The notes: a model not told the origin generated them from the sequence alone. A stretch of DNA of 21,441 nucleotides from Paramacrobiotus richtersi (GCA_034698045.1 JAQGAU010001098.1:1-21441); one strand, 5' to 3'. Positions 10,131-21,087 are shown, counted from the stretch's first letter. A program made the numbers and translations.

Positions 10131-10761
10131 GGTTACACTGTAATTACATATAGATTACACAATATTACACAGAATTACATAGGGTTACACGGAAATTACA
10201 CACAAATTACGAGGTATTGGGTATTATTACTTGCAGTTTCTTTGGAATCACATGTGGATTGCACCCTGTAAGATACAATTACATAGGCTTACATAGTTTA
10301 TTACATTGCAATACTGACATGCTAGACAGAACTTGCACTTGCAATTCTGGTAGGCTAAAGCCAGTAGAGTGGAACTGTATCTGACTGATCTCTATGAGGA
10401 ACAAACTGGATTATTAATCAGTTAATTATTGATAATTGATAGCTGATGTTTTGCTACTAACTGATAAGAAGATGTAATTGTCTTATCCAAACACACACAC
10501 AATCACTTCCGCTTTCACAAACACTTTATTACACTGTTGTACAACGTTGTAAAATCTAAGCAGCTTCACAGAATCTCTCCAGTCAAGACTGAGCAAATCA
10601 TTTCCTCGTTAGTCTGGCGGAAGCCGTAAGATTACTCACTCATTGTACTCAACCAGAAGTACAGGTTAGCTAACCAATCACGTAACAAAAGGGCTGTAAT
10701 AAAAGGATACCCGTAGTAATCCGTCAATACACGGTATTACAGTTTATTACGCGAATTACAT
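10131..10761. repeat. Degenerate ATTACA repeat clusters
   Basis: Between 10131 and 10310 the motif (A/T)TTACA recurs about ten times at irregular 8 to 15 base spacing. A smaller cluster at 10696-10761 repeats TATTAC and ATTACAT. All are mostly in the same orientation, so this is a direct, decayed array and not a terminal inverted repeat. Confidence 0.55.
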
Positions 10762-10919
10762 CTGGTTGGAAATGCATCCGATTTTTGCTCCAAACGAAAC
10801 GTGCCACAGTTGAACTGTAAGGAGATGGATGATTTGCAAAATTTCAGATAGCGTAACAGCAGTCAAACTAGTGCAGAATCCGTCATCGTCAAAGCCTCGT
10901 CTTCATTCGGATGGACCTT

Positions 10920-13059
10920 TCATTCAGCAATAGCTTGTTTGCGTATACGAAGTTCCCTCTTCTTCCAGGGATGATCCTTGCGTAACTTCCTTCCCAATGG
11001 ATCGTGCGGATGTGCCTGGATCCGGCACCAGTAATGCCAACTAAAACAACCAGCTTCATGAATAATCCATACTCCCAAACAAGTAAAGATCGACATGTGT
11101 CCCGGAAGGTGATAAGGCTCTGGTAGGAAGAATTCCACAACGGCATAACGAAGGAACATTATGGAAAACCAGGTCCGCACCATTAGCAACGGCCAGACGT
11201 AAACCATGTGGATATCGAAATCTCTGCAGCAGGGTAAAAACTGGCTTTCTGCAGGTCCCTCATCCCACAGATAATTGTACCATCTGGGGTAATGCGTATA
11301 ATACCAGGTGGCGAGTTAGTCCATGTGACAAGTAACCGGTAATTAGCGCCGGTGTGAAGCAGATAGTAAATAACTGGAAGAGCGACAGGTAGTAGGGTTA
11401 CTGGCCATATCATAATCTCCATCCATATGTAGCAAACTGATCCAATTACTGTCGAAATGGTAGATAAAAGCTCAAAACTATTTTCAACGTGACCATAACG
11501 GTCAAGGTCCACCCAGTACGATAGCATCGCGGATGTATAATTCAGTGTTTTTGTTTGGGTAACATTCTGAAAAGCACTTTGTTATTCTGATACTAACAAT
11601 AAGCCATTGTAACGCTGTATGAAACCGTAATAACCCACCAAACTAAGACTTTGATTGCGAATGGCAGATGTTGTTGCCGAAGTAAATGGCAGGTAGTCTT
11701 TTGGGAACCGGCCTAAAAATCCCAATCCGCAATACACAGTCCAGAGCCAAATAGCGATGCAAATCGCTAATGCTTCCACAGTTCCCGCCTCGCAACGGTT
11801 TTGAACTGTCTTTCCTCGGTTTGTTGGTCACTTATGAACTTCAGGCCGTTAGTGTATGCTTTCCTTAAAGCAAACAAAACAATCAAAAGTCATGAAATGT
11901 ATAACAAACAACCATAAAACTGGATTCCAAAGCAAATGTGTCTGTTTGGCCTGAACTTGAACTAAGTCCCCCATAAAGCATCGTTCGGGTTACCTTATGC
12001 AATTCAGATAGCTAGTTCGCATCCAGAATCCCGTAATTCTACCAATGCAGTAGGTCGACAAAGAGCAGACAAGCAGCACATAGCATGGGAACACAGCTTG
12101 CTCGCCAAACGTATGAATACTGACCCACACGGCAACCAATGAGAAAGTTACAACTGGAAATAAGCACGAGATTAACCATAATACGAAGAGTACAAGTATG
12201 CATCCAGGTACGAAGATAACTGCATGGATGGGAGAAATGAATACGAAGCAAAAAACGCGAGTAGTGAAAATCCACCATTTTCTGAAGCCAGTTGCTGTAT
12301 GATCCATAAACCAAAGGCCACGACGTGCGCGACTGCCATCAGTACTTGGAACGCCATCGAGAGCCACGTTCTCAGGCTCGCAGTCTTCTGGTTTCAGTCC
12401 ACAGATCCAAAACAATGCGTGCTTTTGCAGCTTCCCGTAAAAAGCACACGGTGACGACTGGGCTGGCACCCTCCAGATCCTGTTGACGAAGAGAGAGTAG
12501 AAAAATGCGAGGTATAACACTGCCGTTGTTAGCAGGGCGCTGAATGTTCCGATGGGACCGAAAGCCACGTTTCCGCCGCATTGAGTGGTGTTGGATGCCC
12601 TCCAAAATACAAGTGTGCGGTCCCAGAATCCAGGATCGTTTCCCAGAAACAATCATATACCGCACTATATCCTTTAAGCTAGTTTTCGTTGTAGTAAAAT
12701 ATTCTGTTGGACAGAAGAAGTGTGCAAACCGCTGCTCGACAAATATCGTCAGCTAGCTAAGCTACAGTCACAGTGCTGAGTGCACTATCGTTATACATAT
12801 GGCAAAGCACACAAGATCGGCTGAAAATTTCATTCTTTTGATTACTTACATAACCAAACAGATCCCATGAACGTCTCAGCAGTCTATCGGCAGGATCAGT
12901 ACGACATGGCCGCCATAAGGGAAAAAACTGCGTAAGCAGCTCCGAAGAAACGCAGCTCGATATCCAGAGGACAACCGTAGCTTCCGTCAAAACCTCTTGA
13001 TATGACCAAAATCTCGTCTTGTCCAAATATGCCTTAAATCTCTGGCGAAATGCCGCCAT
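10920..13059 (-). pseudogene. Membrane family copy B, full extent with several lesions
   Basis: Exon 1 (13059-12850, 70 codons) and exon 2 (12643-11994, 650 bp) are open and very like copy A. However, the exon 2 acceptor reads TTTCTG|GGA where A has TTTCAG|GGA, and an in-frame TGA just upstream blocks extension. Exon 3 starts at 11863. It matches A through FKTVARRE and then stops, while the hydrophobic continuation (EALAICIAIWLW) is in another frame, consistent with a net loss of about four bases near 11785-11800. Exon 4 (11566-10920) begins MLSYW in one frame. From about 11315 the match to D (HYPRWYNYLW, FFLPEPYHLP, HPHDPLGRK) is in another, so there is a second frameshift at about 11290-11330. 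Three independent lesions make this a pseudogene. The longer upstream in-frame ATG at 13260 is not supported by A, C or D. Confidence 0.78.
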
Positions 13060-13405
13060 TTTTCCCAGGTCTCGGTATCGGTAACTGGATAAAAATGTTG
13101 GAATACCGTGCGCTTTGGCTTTGTTGCTAAACAAGTGTGTCAAACGGAGAGGTATCTGTCGGCGATCGATATACGATACTACGCACGAGTGGTACATGCA
13201 GTGCATAAGAACAAGATAGTCGTGGGTACATGTGCCTTCACCAGGGTTCATGGAACACATGTGCTCTATATTGTTACACCCGGCCAGTAATATTACGAAT
13301 AGGGAGTATCGATGATTTGTACAAACGTGTACTAGATTTTAGTACTTCCTGAAACTGCAATACGTATAGAAACTGGACAGTTTAGCAAACGATCGATAAC
13401 TTGTA
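11780..13405 (-). repeat. Segmental duplicate block 2 (pairs with about 4640-6395)
   Basis: Exons 1 to 3, introns and upstream DNA resemble copy A in the same orientation. Upstream anchors shared with block 1 include GGCGATCGATATACGAT (13162-13178) and CAGTTTAGCAAAC (13378-13390). Edges are estimates. The LysM gene and its spacers lie between the two blocks. Confidence 0.7.
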
Positions 13406-14405
13406 TTGATCGGTTGTTGTCTCGTGTCTCTCATAGGTGGATGATGGATCGTACTGATTTACGGTGCTGGCCTACCGGGAAATAGCCTTCTTCGATCAGA
13501 ACGTGACCTCTTACAAAATTATATTATCAAACAATAGTTTTAATAATAATTTTGATTTCATTGGATATATGTGTTAATTTAATTAAGTTAAGTAGTTAAT
13601 TTGTTTATTTGTTAATTAGAGATTGTTAAATAAGTGGCGCTAAAAAAAATTAATAAAGTCTGTCGTTGCATTAATAAGACCGCGAGTGTCGAAATCTGAT
13701 AATGGATTCGCATAATGATAAATGCAGAATCGCCGCATAATGCATTGCACGTCATAAAAAAAGCTGAGATATGCTAAGAATGAAACCACAATATAATAAA
13801 CAGAGGGACAGAAATGATTCCGTGAACAACGAAAACCAGTTGACTTGTATACGTCGCTCAGATAACTGTTTTATTTGTTCGATTTTACGACTAACAACCT
13901 TGGCACTAAGGTACTTGATCACATAGACAGAGAGTGACTGAGAGACGTGTATTTGGTGGGTCCTTTTAATTGTTTTGCGGAAGATTTTACCACCGGTTGA
14001 TTTACAGTATATTCCGGAAAGCGAGTGGTTAATCGCTTTTGTGTTCAAACTGTGTTCTACATATGATTTCCCCGTGGGACTAAAGAAAATAATTCCCAAA
14101 GCTACGAAAAAAGACTCTGCTGTTCAAAAACAGTTCAGTCCCAATTCGAAATCGGTTCGTAACATGCAAACATCGACAATACGTGATAAGCAGAGCATAG
14201 AAGTAGGGAAACAACAGCGACAGGACACCACCTACATCAGTACAATCTTGGAGCTTCACCAAGTGTTTAGACCCCGTAATCAAGCAAGGGCGTTCTGCTT
14301 TGGATCGGACTTTGTGACGGCGCACCGGCTAGGTGCGGCGTTCTCGTTGTATTCGTAGTAGAGCCCCAGTTCTTTGTGTACATGGTACCGGCATCTCGCC
14401 ACTCG
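13060..14405. other. Spacer between copies B and C
   Basis: The first 350 bp are the duplicated upstream region of copy B. Beyond that the DNA is AT-rich, with TTAATT-type strings near 13540-13640. An open plus-strand frame (13975-14358) begins at TTG, not ATG, and has no recognisable motif. AATAAA on the minus strand near 13870 might serve copy C but is over 500 bp from its stop. Confidence 0.5.
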
Positions 14406-17124
14406 TCACGCTTTCCACAGGGCTGGAGCTGCCATTAAGTAATTCCAAACCGAAAAGCAAGTGAGCATGAACAAACTACCCGGCAGCTGGTATTTCTCCG
14501 GAAGGAAAAACTGGACTGTTAAGTGGGGAAGTATCACCCAGGTGTATGCAGCTCGATACGTCGCTAGAAAATAACGAGAGCCGTTCGCGAAGATTGCTGG
14601 CTCATCGTATTGGGGTGTGCGCAATCTGCAATGGGAAAATAATGACTGCAGTGAGAACGAGACCAGGATAATTTTAGTGTTGCAGCGACTTCTTGGATAA
14701 CTGGAACTAATCCAAATTATTGAAGTTATTGGGCAGGTAAATTTCGTACTGTCAGAGGCTATACAGCAAACTACATACTATCGCATTATTCCTAGATTTG
14801 CCGGAAATTCCCGAACTATATACATGAAATTAAATATTGTAAGCATCATGCATTCTTCGCACTAAGAACGCGAAGATAATAACTAAACTGATCGTAATGC
14901 AAAAAAGAATGCAGAGATGTTCACGAAGAGGATGAAGAATTCGAGCTCACCGTTTTGGCCATGGTCGTGACCAGTACCAATCCCAGCCACAGAGAATGCC
15001 ACCGGCAATAGCCATGAAACCGGTAGCGGTGATTGCGAACATCACATAGAGATAAAACGGCCAGGCGTTCACCGCTGCCAAAACCCAACACCACACCGAC
15101 CAAACCACCCCGAGTGTCTTTGTTTGCGGTGAAACGTCTGGTAGGTTCAAGGTGGAAACCCTGGTTGTGTTACCGAAAGACTCCGAAACATCCACCCAGT
15201 ATGAGAACATGGAATCAATCGAGCCCCATTCCTACAATATATAGTGCTAATTCTCGGGATTGACATCATGAAGTGACCGCACTGTTGCACTCAGCAACTC
15301 TACGCGGGATAGCGTATTGTTCTCCGTATTCACTATTTAGTTGGTTCCTTGTCTGGTAACGTGTACTTAGTAAGCCGCCTCGATAGATATGTCAGATACA
15401 TTTAATTCATGTATTCTGTAGTTAACAGATTACAGATATGGCTGATTTAATAACTGTCGAATGAGGTAATACCAAACCTGCATGGTTCTGTTCCAGCATC
15501 GGTGAAGCAAGGGCAACCATGTCAAGTTCAGATCAAAATCCGGATACTGCCGGCAGAAGAACGGACGGACGGAAATCCACAGGATCGCGCAGCCGAAAAT
15601 CCATTTCACAACATCCAAGATGCTCTTACAGTAAACCATTTCTTCCAAAATTTCATGCGGCTCATTTAGGTCCGTGGCAACTTTTAAGCCGCGTACTTTT
15701 CTACAATTCAACATTTAAATTGTCCGAAAAGTTTTGAATCAAACAAACCAGCACATGAATATTATTCACAGTATTTCCTTACGTGAAAGTCTTCCTCGCC
15801 ACATTATAATACGTTTCATTCATCCACAGTCCCCATACTCTACCAGAGCAATACATGGCCAATGCGCTGATAAAAACTGCGTAACATGGGAATATTATCT
15901 CTTCTCCCAGCAGGACTGTTGTAATGCGCATGATCAATACCGCGGACAGCAATACTGGACAGACCATGATAATCTCCCATATCGCAAGACCAAGGGAAGC
16001 TGCTAAAATCGGCGAAAAGGCAAGCAACACGATGCGAGCGCCATCTACCAGTGCAGTCGGGATATTTTTGGAGATTTCCCGGCATCTATCGCTTACGAAG
16101 CTGAGTCCTCTGTCAAGGCTCTTGTCACTGGATGCCTTCGTGTGTAGGACGTTGAGCTTCACCTCCAGGCTTTTGCCGTCCTTGTCTTTGTCGTGAGCAA
16201 CAGATTCATTAGCGTCAACATTGTGATTTGCGGGACCCTGTTCTTCAACGCCAGTGGGCTCAGTTTTTTGATGAAGACCATCTTGGTCTTGTGCGCTCTG
16301 ATTTGCCGGTGCCTGCTCTTTATTGCCGTTGCACTCAGTTTTATTTTCTGCGCGCTGATTCGCAGGCTTCTGACCTTTGATGTCCCTCTTATCGCTGTTT
16401 TCACCTTGAGTCAGCCATGCATATATTCTATACAGGCACGGAAATGGCCCATGAATCTCGGGCTGTCTCCAACGCCGGTTAACGAACAAAAGCCACAAGA
16501 AGGAAATAAATAATATGGTCGTTGCGCTCAGCGTGGTCAGCGCTCCAATGCAGCCAATCGTCCTTCCAACCGCACCCGGTGTCGGGTGTGTGGAAGTACT
16601 GTTCTGACATGTACCGTTATCCAGCAGTGTCCAATGTGATACCACACGATTCCAAAAGCAATGGTCAGCATCCTAACAGCCAAATGTTACTCATCACGTA
16701 CTGTCACATGTTTTGTTCGTCAATTCTGTCAACTAGAAATAGTGATGCTTAATTTCAATAACTGTCGGTCGTTCTACAGAAATGTGTATACACTGGTAAC
16801 TTTCACCTCGGCGGGCAATGCATGCTTGTGGCCTGTCGGAATGTGGCGGCGAAACGACTGGAGCACACAAAATTGTATCTGTCATTCACCGTTGTGCAAT
16901 AAACTTACTTTATGCAGCAAATCTTCTATAAAGCTTTGAGGCCTGCTCATCTCGGGATCGACGCGATGTCCCGACCATTCTGGACAAAACCTCCTAGCAA
17001 ACTCAATAGAAATTGTGCTGCCCATCCAAATGGCGAAGAAAGCTTCGAAAGCAATTTCCTGATAAGCCCAGGATAGATCTTTATCCACAGCGAAAAACTT
17101 TGCAGCACGATGAGATTTCTCCAT
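14406..17124 (-). CDS. Multipass membrane protein, family copy C (five exons)
   Basis: Exons 17124-16909, 16672-15783, 15700-15478, 15231-14951 and 14625-14406 give 609 residues with no stop or frameshift. Intron phases are 0, 2, 0, 2. Donors are GTAAGT, GTAAGG, GTTTGG and GTGAGC; all acceptors end in AG. The start MEKSHRAAK aligns with the other copies. Exon 1 has the WAYQE motif and one hydrophobic segment. Exon 2 opens DADHCFWNR, has a membrane segment near residues 109-135, a long hydrophilic loop (about 142-285), more membrane segments and LLGEEIIFPCY...SGRVWGLWM. Exon 3 has one segment (DVVKWIFGCAILWISV). Exon 4 contains FSYWVD and a long hydrophobic run. Exon 5 carries QFFLPEKYQLPG and a last segment, ending 11 residues later. 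It lacks the DPLG tail of copy D and has an extra intron. I recognise no named family. It is probably an integral membrane protein of unknown role. Confidence 0.75.
16199..16375 (-). repeat. PAN repeats in the copy C loop
   Basis: Residues about 172-230 contain three degenerate units starting GQKPANQRA, EQAPANQSA and EQGPANHNV, 19 and 25 residues apart. The segment is rich in Q, N, E, D and K and has no membrane character. It lies in the loop after the second membrane segment, where copy D has a different tandem duplication. Confidence 0.65.
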
Positions 17125-18167
17125 ATCAGCTCTGCTTCTGTATAAATATAAGAAAAATCTAACATACCACGTCACGTGTCGTAAGTTCGTAACATATGGT
17201 AACTGCTGCGAGAATCTCTGCATGTTATTAATAATAACCTAGCAATAGTCAAACGCGCTTTCCGTGCAGTAGGCACCGGTCGATTTCCACACAAAGTAAA
17301 TTTCCACGTGAGTTAAACGGCTTTAACCGTGGTAAGTGCAGGCCACCTCGTAAACCAGTGGACACTTGGACAGCCGAATGTCCATGTGGCATGGATGTTT
17401 ACTAATTATTTAGATCGATTTTCCCTTGAGCTTAGCAATCGATATTCTATAAAATATGACATTCTCTATGGATGCCACACAGAGGGCGCATACGCAAACT
17501 TCCTAGTAAAATTGCCGCTTTTCACAACCCGGTCAGATTCTCCACCATGTCGTCATCAATCGATGACCAGGTGCATTAATTTAATTTGCGGCGAGTTAAT
17601 TTCCAGCTAGAAGAACATAATGGAACTACTGCAACTTGTAAATACTTTTCGTCCAGACTATACAATTATGCAGAAGCATGCCGAATACATGCATCTGAAT
17701 GACCTTGTGCATTTTTAATTTTGCCGAAAAATGCGTTAATAAGGCAGGTACCTATATTGCCGTAACATTCCGGATCAGCACATCTTCCTTATATAAGTGG
17801 CATTGGTTGTGTTATTGTGAATGAACTGTGTGTAGACATGTTAAACAGTGCAACGCTGAATCGTTCGCGCCAAGTTTTACTGGGACAAAATATTATATAG
17901 ACCAAGAACGGCAAGACTGGATGGGCAGAAGTGTTGCCTCGTTGTACGCTGGGACAGCATGGCAGCTATCGATTTTTCCTGCTGACCCACTGCTCAGTAT
18001 ACTGTGAGTTGCTGTTGTTTTTGGATTGCACTCTTGGCTACGCTAGCATCTCTGCATGCAGCAAATTTAACGACTTAGACCCGTATGCTATTGCGAGCAA
18101 GGCTGCTTTATGCAGACAGCAAACTATGTAGTTATTTTAAATGAATCTTAGTTTATAAACTTCCAAT
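17125..18167. promoter_or_regulatory. Divergent intergenic region between copies C and D
   Basis: About 1.04 kb separates the two start codons, so both promoters should lie here. TATATAAG at 17790-17797 points toward copy D, about 370 bp upstream of its ATG. Acceptor-like strings sit just before both starts: TTTATACAG on the minus strand 13 bases upstream of C, and AATCTTAG 16 bases upstream of D. This suggests non-coding first exons. No open frame in it begins with ATG and has a recognisable motif. Confidence 0.4.
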
Positions 18168-21087
18168 ATGACGGCACTGCACAAAGCCTTTGCATCATAT
18201 CTGGACGAGAACAGATTCTGGTCCTATCAAGAAACCCTTATAGAAGTCATAGCCGTGTTATGGATATCAACCAGTGTCTCCGCAGAAATTGTCAAGCGAT
18301 ACTTTCCGGGTTGTGCAGAAAGTCGTATGGATCCCGAAAGTACAGGCAATACTGGCCTCTTGTGGAAAATACTAGGCTTTGTAAGTTAAGAATTAACTCC
18401 GTTGTCCACTTCGCTCACACACTGTAAAACGAATCTGTCGGTCTAGATGAGATCTTCCTTCTCTAACCACTTCCTGTTTTTTCATTTTATGCCGGAATGC
18501 GTGTGTTCACATACTGTAGCAATAAACAGAATCGTACAGATAACAGCAGACTAGACAGAAAAATTAAATTAAATTAACTAAATTAAATTAAATTAAAATA
18601 ATTGTAAACTCGTGTCACATGTTGCTCTTGCGTTCTGCCGTTGTACCACTGTACAGACAGCACAAATTCTTAAGTGTACAGTATGTACCCTAGTTTCATT
18701 ACGTTGCTAAGCTTCTAGCGATGCTACAGTATCTGCAAATTTGACGATACAGTAGCTGTAACCTTTTGGCTCGAATCATGGAAACTTTCACAGTGTAAAC
18801 ATAAGATACAGCTCTAAAATGAGTGCCCAATAATTACGTTAGATATCTGTTTGTATACCCCATCGAATTGACGATTGTTTTCTGTTGACAGGGGCACGAT
18901 CCATGTTTCTGGGACCGCGCTGTATCGTTCTGGAAAGTGTCCAACAATCCCATTTGCCTTAACAACTCCACTGCCTACTTTATACTGAGCGATACGAAGA
19001 CCGATATTGCCTACGTGGGAGCGTATGCTACACTTGCCGCGACGGTAGTTTTATACTTCTTCCTCTTCTTCTCCCTGTTCATCAACAGATCATGGAGAGA
19101 ATCAACCCGAATCTTCTCGGTGGTCAGTTTTCACGAGATGAGACACTTTCTTCCAGTCTTGGACTATCTTCCGATGGAATGTGGAATTCTAAATCCTCTA
19201 CAAACAGCCAGGGAAACATCCTGCACAAAGGAATGCCGAGACGGCAGCGAACACTGCAAGTACAAATGGAACGACTTGGAAGATCATCCAAAGGAATGCG
19301 GAATTCCAAACCCTCCACAAACAGCCAGCGAAACGTCCTGTACAAAGGAATGCCAAGATGGCAGCGAACGCTGCAAGTACAACTGGAGCGCTTTTTGTTT
19401 CGTTGTAATCGGTACATGCGCAGTTGTTCTGTTCATTTCTGTATGGTGTATCAAGGTTGTGTTGTGGTTGTTGATCTGCATACTACCGGTGGTATGTGTG
19501 GGTGTATTCGTTGTAACGGCAGCCAATGTCGTACTTGGAGAAGAAGCTGTATTTCCGTGTTTCGTGTTGCTGTCCCTGCTGCTAACGGTGTACTGTATCG
19601 GGAGACTGGCTGGAATGTGGATGCGGTCGACATATGTGGCTTCCATCTGGAATATCAAAGGGTACGTTTCTGTAATCAAGTTAGAAATGTTCTGTTGCTG
19701 GACAATCCGGTCTAATGAACAAACCGATGAACCGGCATTTTTGACCAGTATTTAGAATATACCTAAACGGGTGCATGCAAGCTGGGAACACAGTCTGTCG
19801 CCGAGTTACCGTCTGTGGATTAGAACGTATTCTTTGACAAACAGAACGCTCTGTGTTGCAGAAAATGGAGCAACGCAGGAAACCTGAACAAAATCGCCGA
19901 ATTACCCTTCGAAACTGTCCCCGCCCGTCCAGCACATCAAATTGTTGGCTACAAGTATTCTGGCTACTGGCTTCCGACAGTGCTCTTCTCGCTATATATT
20001 TATTTTCAACTGGAGATTTCGTTAGCCCCTGCGGCACGGATTTGCCTGGACACCACGAATGAGACTAATCTTCCAATTTCTACAAATGGGACGGTCAGTA
20101 CACAATATAAGCTTTCCCGACCATAGTACTTGCTTTACATTTGGCATTTATCGCCATATTTGAAAGTTTGCAGGATTGTTCTATTTCTAAACCGTATTAA
20201 AGCTAAAAATTAGCACGATGTGGTTATATCTGTGCACTTCCAAAAGAAAGCCCTTTACATCCTTAGCATTTAAGTCTCATTGTTCCAATGGTCGTTTTGG
20301 GCCGTTTTCTCAGATTCAGCTTTTTTAGAGAAATTTATACCACCCGCCAACTGTGGTCCGGATGCATTCCACAAACTTACCGTTACACCGATTTACATTG
20401 CCGAATGTCTGTAATCTGATTTTACAGGGGCTTGGCTACTGGGATGCAAGATTATCATACTGGTTCAGGAGCTCTGTCAACGGCACTTCCCTTCCCGAAC
20501 CATCAGAATGGTTCCAAACAGTCGGCCAGTTCTGCCACACCTGGAGCTTTCTCGTAGCAATATCGGGAATCGTTTTCCACATATGCATACCTATTGTTAT
20601 CGCAGTCGGTGTTGCTGTCCTGGATTGCTTGAAATGCCGTTACAAATCCACTCCTGTCAAAGGCTATCCTAAATGGTATACATACTTATACGGTACTCGG
20701 CCAGTGTCCAACACCAGCTGGCCTGTGTCTGGCACCTGTTGTTGTGCCGAGACTCTGTACATATTCCGGAACTGGTGCGAATTCGTACAGCCATTTCTCG
20801 CACTGTCTCTGCTATCATTCCCTATTTTGGAGTGCTTTGTACCCGAGAAATACCATCTACCGGTATTTCTGTTGATGATAACTGCAGGTGCTGTGGCAGC
20901 CGGCTGCGTGGCCGTTCGCTGGATGACGACGTATTGGTATGAATACAAATGGGGTCTCAATGATCCGCTGGGTAACAGATTTACCGGTGGAACTCACCCG
21001 TTATGCGACAGTGTTAAGAAACAAGGATGCCAGTCTGCCGAGCAAAGTCAGCTGACGGAGAAAGAGCAGATGCTAAGTGCTGTGTAA
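18168..21087 (+). CDS. Multipass membrane protein, family copy D (four exons)
   Basis: Exons 18168-18380, 18892-19661, 19862-20093 and 20428-21087 give 624 residues, fully open. Intron phases are 0, 2, 0. Donors are GTAAGT, GTACGT and GTCAGT; acceptors are TTGACAG, GTTGCAG and TTTACAG. Exon 1 has NRFWSYQE (15-22) and a hydrophobic segment (about 24-39). Exon 2 begins GHDPCFWDR, with membrane segments near 110-135, 239-257, 260-282 and 290-312, and a cysteine-rich repeated loop (167-236). LGEEAVFPC (286-294) precedes IGRLAGMWMR. Exon 3 has one segment (about 362-378). Exon 4 has a long hydrophobic run (441-470), a CCC triplet (509-511), segments near 524-542 and 551-568 around FVPEKYHLP, then an NDPLGNRF motif and a polar tail. 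About nine segments are likely, but topology is unproven. N95 and N96 are possible glycosylation sites. No named family is recognised. It is the fullest copy in the window. Confidence 0.8.
18561..18597. repeat. AAATT microsatellite in intron 1 of copy D
   Basis: About seven AAATT units with one interruption (AACTAAATT). It lies inside the 511-bp first intron, longer than the corresponding introns of A (294 bp), B (206 bp) and C (236 bp). Confidence 0.8.
19177..19388 (+). repeat. Tandem duplication in the copy D loop
   Basis: The unit begins at 19177 and again at 19294, a 117-bp (39-residue) period that keeps the frame. Unit 1 reads ECGILNPLQTARETSCTKEC and unit 2 ECGIPNPPQTASETSCTKEC, each followed by a second short stretch ending CKY(K/N)W. 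Each carries four cysteines at matching places. The second unit stops after about 31 residues, where the next membrane segment begins. Confidence 0.9.

Larger units (their letters stand above)
9443..10919. other. Repeat-rich spacer between the LysM gene and copy B
   Basis: No coding potential seen. It contains a TCCA-rich tract with a terminal hairpin (9581-9725) and two clusters of degenerate ATTACA repeats (10131-10310 and 10696-10761). The rest is AT-rich. Confidence 0.6.

Noticed and set aside
12757-13260. Upstream start for copy B exon 1 at 13260
   Set aside because: The extension is not shared with C or D, and an acceptor-like CAG lies between it and the conserved ATG at 13059.
13975-14358. 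127-codon plus-strand frame
   Set aside because: It begins at TTG with no in-frame ATG near the start, has no motif and lies behind copy C on the other strand.
19092-19715. 207-codon plus-strand frame overlapping exon 2 of copy D
   Set aside because: It is a shadow in another frame, kept open by the tandem duplication. The family alignment and splice phases support the other frame.
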